From Nymphalis io (Eukaryota > Arthropoda > Insecta > Lepidoptera > Nymphalidae): 64,000 nucleotides of DNA. The notes under the pieces were generated by a model that saw only the letters and a list, made by a program, of their open reading frames with translations, searched no databases and had not been told where the DNA came from. The stretch's first letter is position 1. Each line of letters begins with the position of its first letter. Of the stretch, positions 11,812 through 23,436 are shown one piece after another. The position numbers and the translations under genes were made by a program. The stretch lies in the NCBI RefSeq assembly GCF_905147045.1, contig NC_065893.1, positions 3,038,001 through 3,102,000 of the forward strand. The letters are read 5' to 3'.

Positions 11812-13151
11812 ATAAACCTGTTCATATAGTTGGATGCGCTTTTAAAAACTACAATAGTAATACTATTGTACTATATTTGTACGTTATGTGAATTCTGCAC
11901 AATAGTTATGTAGGAAGTTACTGAATACAATGCTACTTCCGCTTTGATCTTTAATAATGGTTGACGAGCGATACCACGAAGTATGCTCGACAAATATACT
12001 GTATTAGTTTTATAAATAAAGAAAAGGCCGTTGATCTCTACATAAAATTGCACTGGTGACACTAAAAATTATGACATAATTATATCATGTCCAGGGTATC
12101 TTGAGAACTATCTGATAGAAATATTTTCAAAATGATATATTATTTTTATATGATTTTATCTATGTATAGTGATTGCGCATGCTATATACTCCCAGGATGT
12201 TTTTTCCAATTTAATCGACATCATAACAATGTTCGCTTATCTGCTCATAATATACATACATTATATAGACCTTACTCGTAAATTAGTCCGTCTATTTTTG
12301 AAAATAGAATAAAAGTCCTTACAGTCGTTTCGGAGATTAGCACGGACATACAAACAAATTAAAACAGCGGGTGATTTATAATTTTAATTGAAATGAAAGT
12401 TTGAGACGATATTTACAATGTCAATACATATTAAATAGGTTTTCAATTACAATAACATTTATAATAATTTGTTTCTTACACCGGAAAACAGCGATAGCAA
12501 TATATTATATAGAATATGCCCTTAATATAAGTGTTCAAGTTATTAATTCTCCTAGGAATGGAATAGGATAATCAAAATTTATGATCTTTCGTTTATTTTG
12601 GCCAGTCTCAGTATTATGGTGCTCTTATATTTTATTATCCATCAAATCGGAGTGTAGGAGACCGTTTACACTTCAACGTTACGAAAATGAAAAAGTATGC
12701 TATGTATATCTAATTATAAATGTTTATGTAGGATTGGGTCTTAATAAAACTGGTTTTTGTGCACTTTTAACCAGTTCTAATAAATTAGAACACACGATTT
12801 TTTTCTGATGGCAGCGTCGTTCGTGAGAAAGAGAGCATGCATACAACCCTTTCACTCAACATGTTCGTTCTCAAATCATCATTCACAAACGTTATGGTTT
12901 TTTAGTAAGAAACAAAAAGTCCTACATTTATATAAATGGTTTACTAGTAATATTCATGTATATTAATTTATTAACTAAGAACTAAAGTACAGTCATTAAA
13001 ATTTTGTATAAATAATTGGATAATTTTTTATGATATGAGTGATCCACTAAAATTACTATCTACGCTCTACTCATAAAAGGAGAACAGAAAATTAGGCCTC
13101 GTTTAGCTTTTATATTAAGGGATTGTTACTGTAGCCTATCATTTAACGGTC
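11812..13151. other. AT-rich stretch with one repeat-tail fragment
   Basis: Near 12315-12362 the phrase GTTTCGGAGATTAGCACGGA followed by catacaaacaaatt resembles the tail of a common lepidopteran interspersed repeat. Nothing else is recognised; the open frames at 11871-12062 and 12581-12808 have no support. Confidence 0.35.
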
Positions 13152-13352
13152 ACGGTAGCATGCGCAAGCGATCCCGTGGCGCTCCTCGTTAAGACGAAAG
13201 GGTACCGCTGGTTTTTTAGTGGGTATTCCGATGTTCGGGGCGCACTCGGCGCCTTGGATACCGGCGAGCCCCACATACCCCCACTGTTCCCGTGGGGGAA
13301 ACGCGTAATGCGTTTTTTCAGCGTTAAAAAATAAAATAAAAAAGGGCTATCA
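13152..13352 (+). mobile_element. LINE-like 3' tail, type L1a
   Basis: A GC-rich block containing GTAGCATGCGCAAGCG, GGTACCGCTGGTTTTTTAGT, GGGTATTCC and GGGAAACGCGTAATGCG ends in an A-rich tail. A related block occurs at 17398-17572. Paired GC-rich segments ending in A-rich tails are typical of 5'-truncated non-LTR retrotransposon 3' UTRs; the clade cannot be told from this. A minus-strand open frame over it is a shadow. Confidence 0.6.
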
Positions 13353-13926
13353 TTTAACAAATATACATTAAGAATATAATATAATACAATATCAACATCA
13401 TGCTACCAAACGATATAAATAATCAAGGCGCAAATAATATTTCACTGAATTGATGTGTGTGTAAAAAAAAATATTTTCAATGATTTCTTAACATTAATTT
13501 AAAAATACGTACATTTTCAAAGGAATGTCTTTCGGAAATATTGTAAACGTAATGTGTATCGAACGGCTATGTCAATAACAACTCCATCGGGTGTACCGTA
13601 ATGTTTCCGATTCACTGAGCACAGACAAACGATGGTCAGAGCTCGTCGTAAATCCACGTCTCTTTTTGTCACAAATCCATGTTGTCAAGGCTTTGAAATA
13701 ATTGTTTCCGTAATTTATAGGGAAACGGTGTAAATTTAAATGGAAACTTAAAATGTCAGAGATCAAGCTGATTAGCATTCAATAATTTAAATAGTTTCAA
13801 AATTCAGTATTCTGTATTTTTTTTATTTATAACAAAAATATTTAAATGAATTATAAATAAAAACATCATTTTCTTGTCTTAGAAGAGGCAAAGGTATTCT
13901 CATCTTAGTCTAATATTAATTTTAAA
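13353..13926. other. AT-rich stretch with an unsupported open frame
   Basis: A slightly GC-richer patch at 13565-13700 gives open frames on both strands (for example minus 13572-13778) but with no clear splice pair or recognisable motif. It could be an old transposon piece. Confidence 0.3.
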
Positions 13927-14199
13927 AACCTCCTCTCTCTTTTTAAGGAGAAGGTTTGGAGCTTATTCCACCACGCTGCTCCAATGCGGCTTGATAGAAT
14001 ACACATGTGGTAGAATTTCAGTGACCAATTTCACTGAAATTCTGTCCAAACACATGCAGGTTTTCTCACGATGTTTTCTTTCACCGTAAAGCACGAGATG
14101 AATTATAATTACAAATTAAGCACATGAAAATTCAGTGGTGCTTGCCCGGGTTTGAACGCACGATCATCGTTTTAGATTCACGCGTTCTTACCACCGGGA
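13927..14199 (-). repeat. S1 SINE, reversed, tail-truncated
   Basis: Starts within the CCTCCTCTC block and runs to the tRNA-like head (CGGGTTTGAACGCACGATCA). The last ~30 bp of the 3' tail are missing. An internal duplication repeats 'cagtgaccaatttcactgaa' around 14020-14045. Confidence 0.85.
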
Positions 14200-14740
14200 C
14201 TAGTCTAATCAATACACTAGCAATAATATTATCATATTTAATGAGTGAAAATGAATAATGTTTTTTTAATGTCTATGTAAAAAAATTCTTTAATATTCAT
14301 TAGTACTACTTCGTTTAATATTCTTCTATTTAATGACGTTTTTGGGCGTCAGACGAGTAAATATCATTAATAATATATAACGTGTATGTTGACTGAAGTC
14401 CAATTCATATTTATTCATGACCACTCTAATAAAGTTGAGCTATTATCACTTGGAATATGTGCTCATTAATATTATACCAGCTGCCTCAATAAGCGTGACT
14501 TAAACTGTAGTTATTTTTACTTTGTTTTATAAAAAAAAGACAAAAAAAGTATGTTTTTGTAATTTATTGGAGCGTTTCCTACGAATTTATAGTTCCTTAA
14601 TTGCTTTGTTTTGTTTTAAAGTGTGTGTCTATGAGTTGTGGTGACCAGTTGTCTATTATAATAGAAAAAAAATAACGGGCCACCTTTTAGAGTCTCAGAA
14701 TGTGAGACGAATGTACGATGAACACACACATAGAAGCCGT

Positions 14741-14972
14741 AGACAGAACCTACAGTAACAGCCTGTTAATGTCCCACTGCTGGGCTAAGGCCTCCTCTCC
14801 CTTTGGAGGAGAAGGTTTGGAGATTATTCCACCACGCTGCTCCAATGCGGGTTGGTAGAATACACATGTGGCAGAGTTTCAATTAAATTTGACACATGCA
14901 GGTTTCCTCACGATGTTTTCCTTCACTTTCAAGCACAGAGATGAATCATAAACACAACAAAGACAGAACCTA
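14741..14972 (-). repeat. S1 SINE with 12-bp target duplication
   Basis: The S1 body (14753-14960) is 5'-truncated: it lacks the tRNA-like head and ends after the ATGAATCATAAACACAA block. It is flanked by a perfect direct repeat AGACAGAACCTA at 14741-14752 and 14961-14972, marking a retrotransposition event with loss of the promoter end. Confidence 0.9.
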
Positions 14973-15297
14973 TGAATATAATAAAAAAAGAACGCATGAA
15001 AAAATAAGCAGGGCGTGTGCTTTATGCATATTTATATATTATATGCCCTTAACACTTATGGACATATGGATGAATAGATCAATTGGCAAATGTTTCTACC
15101 TTATTGATTTATGTACAGACATTTTTATAAAATACAAAATTAAAATAAAAAGAACAAAATTCACATTACAAATTTAAAGCAAAAACACGCCGTCTAAAAG
15201 ATTGTACCCAAGACGCTGGCACTATTGCCTCTGCACCAAAATTGATTAAAAATTAAAATTAAAATCTTATTGATTAAAAAAATGCAGATTATAAAAG

Positions 15298-15340
15298 CTA
15301 AATTTTACTCGCACGAAGTCGGGACGGCAGCTAGTTTTTT
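15298..15340 (+). repeat. Family E end fragment
   Basis: ACTCGCACGAAGTCGGGACG followed by GCAGCTAG is the typical terminal phrase of a common lepidopteran interspersed repeat. Confidence 0.45.
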
Positions 15341-15660
15341 AAAGTAGCTTAAAGTATTTACTATACTATCATTAGTAGAATAACATATTGAGAAATGAAA
15401 TAAGCATTTATGCATCTAAATTAATTAGTTCCTTTGTTTTGTAATTGTGCTAAGTCGGCATTGATCGGATGTAATTTCTCCAGATGCTGCTCTGGACCAA
15501 GCTAAGAGATCTTTTCTTATCATTCAGTAATTTAAAAACTGTTACTTTCTTACATTTTATTTAGATGGTATTGTAACTTAAAAAAAAAACATTAATTTTA
15601 ATGGATTATATTTTTCTGTAACAAGAATATCTATTTTGTTTTCATTTAAATATGAAGAGT

Positions 15661-15739
15661 CTAAAATACGATATCACATTTTTTCATACGCCGACGAGAG
15701 CTACAGATCCGCACACGAATACCGCAGTTATTCTCGTCG
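15661..15739 (-). CDS. Weak exon-like segment
   Basis: On the minus strand a textbook-looking acceptor lies just upstream: branch-point-like ACTAATGAC, then TTTGCCCCCCCAG. After it, one base and then 25 codons (DENNCGIRVRICSSRRRMKK and five more) run to TAG. The open frame also extends upstream through the acceptor to an ATG at 15846. Basic and cysteine-containing, no motif recognised. A short terminal exon, a pseudo-acceptor or chance are all possible. Confidence 0.2.
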
Positions 15740-16083
15740 CTGGGGGGGCAAATTGCTGTCATTAGTATGAGAGACGCTTCAAAAATAGTACGTCCCCCAC
15801 AAATTGAGTGACAGAGGACGCGTTGAACGGCCGTATCCTGTACCATATTAAGGCGGTGTCGCTAACACGTTGATTAGTTTGTTCGGTACATATAATGTGT
15901 CGAATGTTGCGAATATTTAATACGATTTTATTGATTTTTATATAATTGATAATTCGATATTTAATCAAAAGATTTTAGATGAGATTGTTTAAAAATTTCA
16001 ATCTTTAGAGGATGACAATTTACGCTAACGATATGAACTTAAGCTTCCTAACATGAACTTAAGAGATATATATACAGCTGATT

Positions 16084-16334
16084 TGACGGGCCGGTTGGCG
16101 TGGTTGGTAGATACTTGCCTTTCAAGCCGAAAGTTATGGGTTCGACTCCCACCCAGGACAGACATTTGTGTGCATGAACATGTTTGTCCTGAGCCTGTAT
16201 GTTATTATCTATATAAGTATGTATTTACAAAAGAAAAGTAGTATATGTAGTATATCAGTTATCTGGTTTTCATAGCACAAGCTCCGCTTAATTTGGGATC
16301 AGGTGGCCGTGTGTGAATAATGTCCCAGGATAAG
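16084..16334 (+). repeat. S3 tRNA-derived SINE, full length
   Basis: The head reads GGTTGGCGTGGTTGGTAGA (A-box-like) and GGGTTCGACTCCC (B box), about 40 bp apart, so it carries an internal pol III promoter. The body continues with TGTGTGCATGAACATGTTTG and ends with GGCCGTGTGTGAATAATGTC. The tRNA isotype cannot be fixed. A 62-codon open frame over it is incidental. Confidence 0.9.
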
Positions 16335-16684
16335 TGTCACAGAGTACACACAATACATTTGTTTCTATTTTTGTTACAATTTTGAATTTATTCGAGTTTA
16401 ACTCGTTGTCACTTACAATGAGTAATACAATTCGAATAGCATTTAAAAGCAAACGATTGCAGAGAGCGACATTTTTGACGAGCGACGCCTTTGGCTACCG
16501 TCCTATATTTACTTTTAAGAACTTTTCGGACGTTCTTTGACGTGCAAATGAAAGAGCTGAGACTATTTTTAAAACATTTTTCTTGTCACATCTATCATTG
16601 CAATGTCATATATTCACATCATAAGAGGATTCTAAAAGTAAAAACATTTTCAGTGTATTACTTTACCTTTTTTTATAATTTATT

Positions 16685-16794
16685 GTTCAGTTTTCGTTCT
16701 ACCAACCCGCATTGGAGCAGCGTGGTGGAATAAGCTCCAAACCTTCTCCTCAAAAAAAAAAAAAAAACTTCACAGGCTGTTACGGTTCAGTTTT
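16685..16794 (+). repeat. S1 SINE, 5'-truncated, 10-bp TSD
   Basis: Sense 3' fragment of S1 (ACCAACCCGCATTGGAGCAG to AGGCTGTTAC) flanked by GTTCAGTTTT at 16685-16694 and 16785-16794. The usual GGGAGAGGAGGCCTTAGCCC block is replaced by a run of 16 A residues. Confidence 0.85.
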
Positions 16795-17397
16795 AAGGTA
16801 AGGTATAATCCTACCCTTAATAACAATTGTTTGCACGGGATCCACATGATGGCTGTATTCTCACTTGTTTACTGAGTAGTTATGTCGGCTAATCTCCTCG
16901 TTAAAATGATGACCGGCAGTAATAAACACGCACCGTTGAGCTAAATATAGAAAAGGAAGCTGTTTAGGTAATAAGGGGACAAATATATATCTAAATATGT
17001 TGTTTTCTCCACATTTTGTGAACATTTCAACATATTTTTTTAACTACTAAAGTTACTATTTAATTATTTATCTACCAATTGTTTGTCTTATAAGAAGTAA
17101 TCTTATATATTTTAATTCAATACATACATGTAATAATGTTCAGAACATAGGTTTAGGAGATACGCGTGAACAGATGAACATACATACATAGCCTGCTGAC
17201 ATCATAACCGTTTTTGGTTTCGCCGTCGTCGGTTAAGAAGAAACATTAGCAATACAGTACGGCTAATTCTATTGTTATTCTTTAACGGTAACAATCAAAG
17301 TTACTGGATCTGTTTTGAGAACAATCATTTTCATTGTCTGCTTGCATTATATAATCCACTAGTTTGCAACCATAGTTTCACAAAATTTGACAATGGA
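16795..17397. other. AT-rich stretch, nothing recognised
   Basis: No repeat family or open frame with coding character was seen. Confidence 0.4.
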
Positions 17398-17572
17398 CAT
17401 GGTGGTATGCGCAAGCGTCCAGTCAAAGTCCATCGAAGAGACGGAGTGGGTACCGCTGGTTTTTAGTGCGTATTCCGGGGGGTTCAGCGCCGGTGAGTCC
17501 CATATAACCCCCCCCCCCCCAACTCATGTGGGAGAAACGCGTAAATGAGTTCTTCCAGGGAAAAAAAATTGA
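17398..17572 (+). mobile_element. LINE-like 3' tail, type L1b
   Basis: Related to 13152-13352: ATGGTGGTATGCGCAAGCGT, GGGTACCGCTGGTTTTTAGT, GCGTATTCC, CGGTGAGTCCCATAT and GGAGAAACGCGTAAATG, then an A-rich end. A C-run at 17509-17520 lies where the relative has a shorter C-run. Confidence 0.6.
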
Positions 17573-18394
17573 CAAAGGAGGGACAAGGTATTGTGTACCT
17601 TATATCCTATTATCTTAATGGTACAAGGAACATAGGACACTGATCAAACACTTGCCTCTCACAAATTCTTGAACGGAAAATAATAATTAATAAATATAAA
17701 TAAGACCGATTTTAGACAGTTGACATTTACCGGATCTTTTATAAAGATTACAAGATCGAATAATAGTTGAATCATAGAAAATCATACAAAAGAGATTCTT
17801 CAGTAATCTATTAATTCCACTGAACATTATAAATAAGGCTTGTATACAAAGTTTCCTCAACGTCATAAATTTCGTTTCGTCGGAACGTTCTTTATACGAT
17901 TCAGATTGTGTTGAATACAAATGAATTCTCATTATCATTTATGATCTCAATATAACCTTTAATCATCGCTTTGCGACAATACTTCGCGCGGAAATTTCTC
18001 TAAAAGTTTCGATAATTGTACCTTCAATTTACGAATGCTTTAATGTTTCATATCATTTCATATATTTAGTTAGATATATTGTCGTTTTAAATGATGAATA
18101 CGCAACACACACACATATATACACAAAAATACACACACCATTTCTCTAAACATGATTGCGAATTTTTTTATTATTTTTTCTCAATAAATCGTTATATATT
18201 ATGCAGATTAATTGAACAAAGTTTAAAATGAGTTCAATATACACATATTGAGAAACAGGTTTTTAAAAGTTAAATTCAAAAAGCCCGACACCATTGTGAA
18301 TTTCAATTCATATTCTCATTTGGAAGCTGCCCATTAAATATGGCAATACAAGTTAAAGAATATTTAAAAAAGGAACCAGATTTTTTGTTATAGT
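17573..18394. other. AT-rich stretch with short CA/TA runs
   Basis: ACACACACATATATACAC near 18105-18125 is a small dinucleotide run. The minus-strand open frame 17687-17938 has no supporting motif. Confidence 0.4.
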
Positions 18395-18428
18395 AAAAAG
18401 CAGAAGTATCCGCGGGGGAAACTAGTAT
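18395..18428 (+). repeat. Family E end fragment
   Basis: AGTATCCGCGGGGGAAACTA resembles the terminal phrase of a common lepidopteran repeat. Confidence 0.3.
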
Positions 18429-18647
18429 TATAAAACTATTGCATCTATTCGGTTACTTGCTAATTTTACAGGTTTTTAAAGATATTATTTAATGTAACCA
18501 AGGAAATTTGGCGATTCACTACATAGATTTATATAATAATAACTTAGCAACGTAGTAAATGGTATGGATATCGTTTATTAATAATGTGGGTTAATTTGGA
18601 CACAGATAATTTTATAGCTTTTATATCACTGTGCACACAAGTTAACG

Positions 18648-18790
18648 AGACTTCTATGGCGAACAAAGGAGACAAGCGTAACGAATGGCTGCGCCAGAGC
18701 GGAAAGGACGTGGTTCAATGTACGGTCCCGTTCGGCCACGTGGAAACGAAATGCACTGAGCTGACATACTATCAGACAAATACGGTTAAT
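18648..18790 (+). CDS. Weak exon-like open segment
   Basis: A GC-richer patch inside AT-rich DNA is open in the plus frame, with an ATG at 18656 (MANKGDKRNEWLRQSGKDVV...). An acceptor-like CACTGTGCACACAAG precedes it, and donor-like GT dinucleotides follow with weak consensus. After about 18790 the frame becomes Phe/Ile/Tyr-rich, as random AT DNA would. The opposite strand is also open (18626-18811), so coding strand and reality are uncertain. No family recognised. Confidence 0.2.
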
Positions 18791-18799
18791 ATGATTTTC

Positions 18800-20669
18800 T
18801 CGTTCTTTCATATCTACTTTCTATTTTCTTTTTCACTTGCATCAATATTGTGCAAGTGAGAACAAGAATGATATCAGCTCTATGCGGAAAAGAGACCTAG
18901 ACATAACAATCAACAAGAAATATTTTTTATTGTTTCATACCGTAAGAATAAAATATACGGATAAAAGGTGATAAGATATTTGGTTTTAATAAATTTATTG
19001 AAAATTTCTCATGACAAATGATAAGAAAATACACCAGGTTTTAATAAATACTACGTTGTGTCTAATTCAGGTTAAGCAGGAACCAACTTTACACATACTC
19101 TTTGTTCTAAGCATTCATGATTATGACCTTATAAAATAACAATGCCGTTAGAGCATGAGAAGTATGAATCAGTTATTCACATTCCTTTAATAAAATAAGA
19201 GATCTGTCATAACTGCTTAATTATAATTATTGAGCACGACTTACAAGTTATTATGAAAAAAAAAACAAGAAAACTCAAATGGCTTTATAAATATACTTCC
19301 AGGAATACTGATGCAATAAAAAAATAAATAAACAAATCAAGGTTACAATAATTCGCAAACCAGACCCGTAGAGCTAGTGTGTGAAAACAAACTCGAAACT
19401 CACCGCAGAACACGATCTTCAACTGTCAGAAAGTGATATGCGATATTGACTTTAATATCTATAAAATTAAAAGAATACACGTATCAAAATAGCGTACCAC
19501 TACAACACGTCACAAATAAGACACGAAGTGCGTTTTTACGAAATAGCATTGATAAACTGTTTTAGGTATTTTAAAAATTCTAAGAAAATGTTAAAGATAA
19601 TAAAAGTTAGTTTAAATTATCAAAAATTATATATTTGTTATGGTATAAAATTTGGAACTCCATCTATATTAAGCAGTTATTATTTGACAATATTAAAATA
19701 TTTTGGCTGCAATTCCCGGCCAAGTTCTCGTACCATTCAAGCGTATGTAATGAAAAATATATTAAGGAAACATGCATTTATCGAAGTAATTCTGAGACAT
19801 AGTCGTATATCCGCCAATTAGCATTCATGCAGCACGGATTTAGCTCCATCTTAGTTGTTCATAAAGCTACTCTTGAAAATGGGATAGTCTGCCCAGTAGC
19901 CATATGTAAGTATATAAATTCACTTTTAACTAACAAGCTTTATAAAAGGCAGTGTTAGGATTTAATAAGTATATTTTTTATTTAATTTTATACAGGATTC
20001 TATAGATAACATTTAAGGTCATACTAATTTTGAAATGAAGAACAAATAATTTTAAATATAAACACGAAATTGCATACGAAGTAACAGTTATTAATTAGCT
20101 ACTAATATGTACTGGCAGGTTAATAATTCGAAAATAATATTTCTCAGTGTGAGATTAACCCGAATTAATGGTTATATGAGAGTGGGTTGAGCGTAATTTT
20201 CGCAATAAAGCTGATTACGGTTTTACGTAGTTTATAAATCCACTGTGTCCTAGTTTCAGACGGGAGGTGAAATGGAGCATATTACTAGATAAATAACTTA
20301 CAGCACCGCAATATTCGGACAAACAGTAAAGAAAAAATCTGGTGTAGTACTTCACTTTATTATATGTACACGATTTTAAAAGCTATTTTATTTTATAAGT
20401 AACTTATATAATCTATCAATATTTAAAGAGATCATATAATATTTGCTGATAAAACAAGATTTAAAAGATATTATATACATAACTAGAGATACTATTTGAG
20501 ACAGAGTACAAGATACAAGCTATTTGTATGTATATAATAAAATCAATTCCTCCGTTCAACAGCTTCCGCACATGCGTGCAGTGCGTGCAAAAAATTAGCA
20601 ATATATTGCTACATAAAATACATACCGTTTGCCACCCTGGTTCTAACCACAAACTTCCCAGATGGAAGC
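18800..20669. other. AT-rich low-copy stretch
   Basis: The 97-codon plus-strand frame at 19528-19821 has AT-driven composition and no splice support. I see no repeat family here. Confidence 0.4.
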
Positions 20670-21006
20670 ACAAATAAATAACAGTAACAGTAACAGTAAC
20701 AGCCTGTTAATGTCCCACTGCTGGGCTAAGGCCTCCTCTCCCTTTTTGTGGAGAAGGTTTGGAGCTTATTCCACCACGCTGCTCCAATGCGGGTTGGTAG
20801 AATACACATGTGGCAGAATTTCAATGAAATTAGACACATGCAGGTTTCCTCACGGTGTTTTCCTTCACCGTTAAAGCACGAGATGAATTATAAACACAAA
20901 TTAAGCACATGAAAATTCAGTGGTGCTTGCCCGGGTTTGAACCCACGATCATCGGTTAAGATTCACGCGTTCTTACCACTAGGCCATCTCGGCTTACAAA
21001 TAAATA
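20670..21006 (-). repeat. S1 SINE, full length, 11-bp TSD
   Basis: The complete S1 body (20681-20995) is reversed: three tail units of AACAGT, the GTCCCACTGCTGGGCTAAGG block, the middle block ACACATGCAGGTTTCCTCAC and the tRNA-like head ending GGCCATCTCGGCTT. In sense orientation the head has A-box-like TGGCCTAGTGGTAAGAACG and B box GGGTTCAAACCC. The perfect duplication ACAAATAAATA lies at 20670-20680 and 20996-21006. This is the best reference copy in the window. Confidence 0.95.
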
Positions 21007-21539
21007 AGAAATCTATAATTTGACATTGGTATAGATAAATAGAAGCGTGTTCTTAATTATTGTATGGATTTATTTATTATTTAATTAGAAACTTTATAGA
21101 CCATTGTGTAACCTCCGCTACAATTGATACAGACAGATAAAAACAGTCAACGAATGTGGAATTGTTCATAATTGCACACACATATAAAAATTACCACACA
21201 CATCCTAATAAATATCAATCCACAGTATTATCATCGTGACATATTTATAGGATGAAATCGTGTAATTTCGACGCGAAATCAGACTCTTTGCGGATTTATT
21301 ACACGTATAATTGTATAGATCACGTAACACAGTGTTCGATTTTTAAAATCAATTATTAATATTCAGTGGACAGCTTCAACATACCTAAACTTAGTATGAA
21401 TAGGAAATAAGTTTATTAATTAGTTATGCGAGTCAGGGATTAGCGCCATTGTGACGGGTTCGCTTGCATATTTAATTCTACCGCAGCTATTATCACAAGC
21501 TCGTGTTAACTTCAACCATGTACTAATTGACGTAGAAGA
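21007..21539. other. AT-rich stretch, nothing recognised
   Basis: No repeat family or supported open frame was seen. Confidence 0.4.
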
Positions 21540-21570
21540 CATATATATATTTATATACATATATATATAT
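21540..21570. repeat. TA microsatellite at SINE tail
   Basis: An imperfect TA/CATA run abuts the 3' tail of the following S1 copy. Confidence 0.7.
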
Positions 21571-21814
21571 ATGTCCCACTGCTGGGCTAAGGCCTCCTCT
21601 CCTTTTTGAGGAGAAGGTTTGAAGCTTATTCCACCACGCTGCTCCAATGTGGGTTGGTAGAATACACATGTGGCATAATTTCAATGAAATTAGACACATG
21701 CAGGTTTCCTCACGATGTTTTCCTACACCGTCAACCACGAGATGCATTATAAACACAAATTAAGCACATGAAAATTCAGTGGTGCTTGCCCAGATTTGAA
21801 CCCACGATTATCGG
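21571..21814 (-). repeat. S1 SINE, reversed
   Basis: Runs from GTCCCACTGCTGGGCTAAGG through the middle block to the B box complement (ATTTGAACCCACGATTATCG). The outer part of the head, with the A box, is missing. Confidence 0.9.
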
Positions 21815-21849
21815 TCATATCTGATACATATTACATGTATACAAAAAAA

Positions 21850-22034
21850 CTTTATTGAAAGTCCTCCGCTGTCGGTTGTTCACACTCTATGGTTGGGTGG
21901 ATTTGCCGTCCCAACGGATATGAGAGTGAATTAATAGAGAGAGCACCTGTGTTTTTGTGTAATTTATACGCAATGCAGTTGGCTAGCCTCCCTTGAAAAT
22001 AGCTGTCGTGGCCAATTGGAAATCAAATTAAAGA
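21850..22034 (+). repeat. S4 SINE, head-less copy
   Basis: Matches the S4 body: GGATTTGCCGTCCCAACGGA, GAGAGCACCTGTGTTTTTGT, GCAGTTGGCTAGCCTCCCTT and the end CGTGGCCAATTGGAAATCA. The tRNA-like head is absent and the central long-form segment is also absent. Confidence 0.75.
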
Positions 22035-22200
22035 GGCATCACAACGCATACCGAGTATTACCTAATAATACTTTTATAGATAATCACGAGCTAACGATCA
22101 GAATAAATAGGACTATAGACATAGCATAAAAAAGTAAACTTAGGATTACGATGATGACACAACCATACATTTATCAAAATAAAAAAGTAACAAATCCTTA

Positions 22201-22690
22201 AATGTCTCATTGCCGGGCCGAAGTCCTCTTAAGAAATAGGAATACGAGTTGTGTCTAAGAATGTCATTCGACGCGGGTACTCTGTCTCACTATACACCTT
22301 CACAACCGAGCACGATATGAAAATATATTTTGAATAATTTTAACTTTTATAATTTTTAAGTATTTATTAATTGAAAGAAAAGATTTAATATTTAATGGTT
22401 TGGGCTTCATATTTAAATTTTAAAGATGTGTGCATGGAAACTTAACTTGTTTTTAAAATTTTTCTTTTTGTAGCAATTAATAAGTAAGTGTTTGCTTTTT
22501 AATGATTTCACATAATCTGTGGATGTATTATAATTGTATGTATGTAAGAATGCCCAGTGTAAAAATCGCTAGCAAGCCCAATAAATAAATAATCATCAAA
22601 CACAAATTAAGAGCATGAAAACTCATGCTTGGATTTGAACCTGCGATCTTCAATTAAAATCCACGTGATCCATCTACAACGCTGGGGTAA
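22201..22690 (-). repeat. Old S1 SINE split by an insertion
   Basis: Diverged S1 tail half at 22201-22320 (ATGTCTCATTGCCGGGCCGA ... CCGAGCACGATATGA) and head half at 22591-22690 (AACACAAATTAAGAGCATGA ... GGATTTGAACCTGCGATCTT) are in the right order. They are separated by 270 bp ending in AATAAATAAAT, which looks like a polyadenylated insertion of unknown family. Confidence 0.65.
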
Positions 22691-23135
22691 TTTCATTAAG
22701 TTGGTAATTGATATTAATGTGCATACGCCATGTTTTTATTCACTTCCGACGGAAACAGTTTAACATTTAAAACAAACAGATAACATGCATAGCATACACA
22801 AATTATGTTTCAGCAATTTAATTCTGTAATGTTATTTAAAATAATATATAAAATTAATATTATCTATGGCACGTTGTCGTCGCAATGCAGAGGTCAGATA
22901 GCGATTGTTAAGTATTTCATTAAAGCATCCTCAATATGATAACGCCTAATAAATACAACTGTTTTGTCTTTTTAAACGAATTGAAAAAAGGTTATCAATT
23001 ATATAGACTAATATTTTGAATTATTTAGTAGAAAATACTAATTATCATCGTTATTAGCTTAAAGCTGTAATAGTAAGAAGTTACTCGCGCTGCATCTCAG
23101 AACAGAAAAAGTATTGATGTTTTATGGTACGATTC
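22691..23135. other. AT-rich stretch, nothing recognised
   Basis: No repeat family seen. If the next feature is a terminal exon this would be its 3' flank on the minus strand. Confidence 0.35.
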
Positions 23136-23436
23136 CTAATGACCTATCTGCCCAGATGAACTTGCACCTAGACCACCACCACCAGACCTATCAATGAGAC
23201 TTATTTTCTTTAGTATAAAAGTAAGTAGATCAGAAGTAGCAATCTGTAATAAATGATAAAATTGGGGATGCAGGTCAGTTACCTCTTCGTAGTCCATCGT
23301 GCAGTATTCGTTGATACCTTGATACGAGTACATCAAAGTGTTTGCCAGCCATAGCAACTGACCGACGCGACGATGAGCTAAAGTAGCGAGGTCTCCTAGT
23401 ATTTCTCTGATTAGCAGAGTAGACCGTGCAAATGAT
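23136..23436 (-). CDS. Putative exon of an unrecognised protein
   Basis: Minus-strand frame open from beyond 23436 down to a TAG at 23136. A likely exon is 23283-23436, 154 nt: acceptor GTTTTACCATAG, one leading base, 51 complete codons and a donor GAAGAG|GTAACT. The encoded segment is dense and protein-like (SFARSTLLIREILGDLATLA, then HRRVGQLLWLANTLMYSYQG, ending in an acidic stretch). The frame stays open for 48 more codons with a Gly-rich end (SGGGGLGASSSGQIGH). Read-through into a terminal exon is an alternative, and the 39-nt in-frame gap between this donor and the next AG looks too short for an insect intron. The frame also stays open upstream of the acceptor. No domain recognised; a host exon, a retrocopy or an old mobile or viral remnant cannot be separated by eye. 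Confidence 0.5.

Noticed and set aside
13139..13360. Minus-strand 73-codon open frame
   Set aside because: It lies on the antisense of a GC-rich LINE-like tail that recurs at 17.4 kb.
16084..16160. tRNA gene in the S3 head
   Set aside because: A and B boxes are present, but the acceptor stem does not pair properly and the sequence continues into a SINE body found at three other places. The same holds for the S1 and S4 heads.
19528..19821. Plus-strand 97-codon open frame
   Set aside because: Lys/Ile/Tyr-rich composition, no motif and no splice sites; the length is not surprising in 64 kb of AT-rich DNA.
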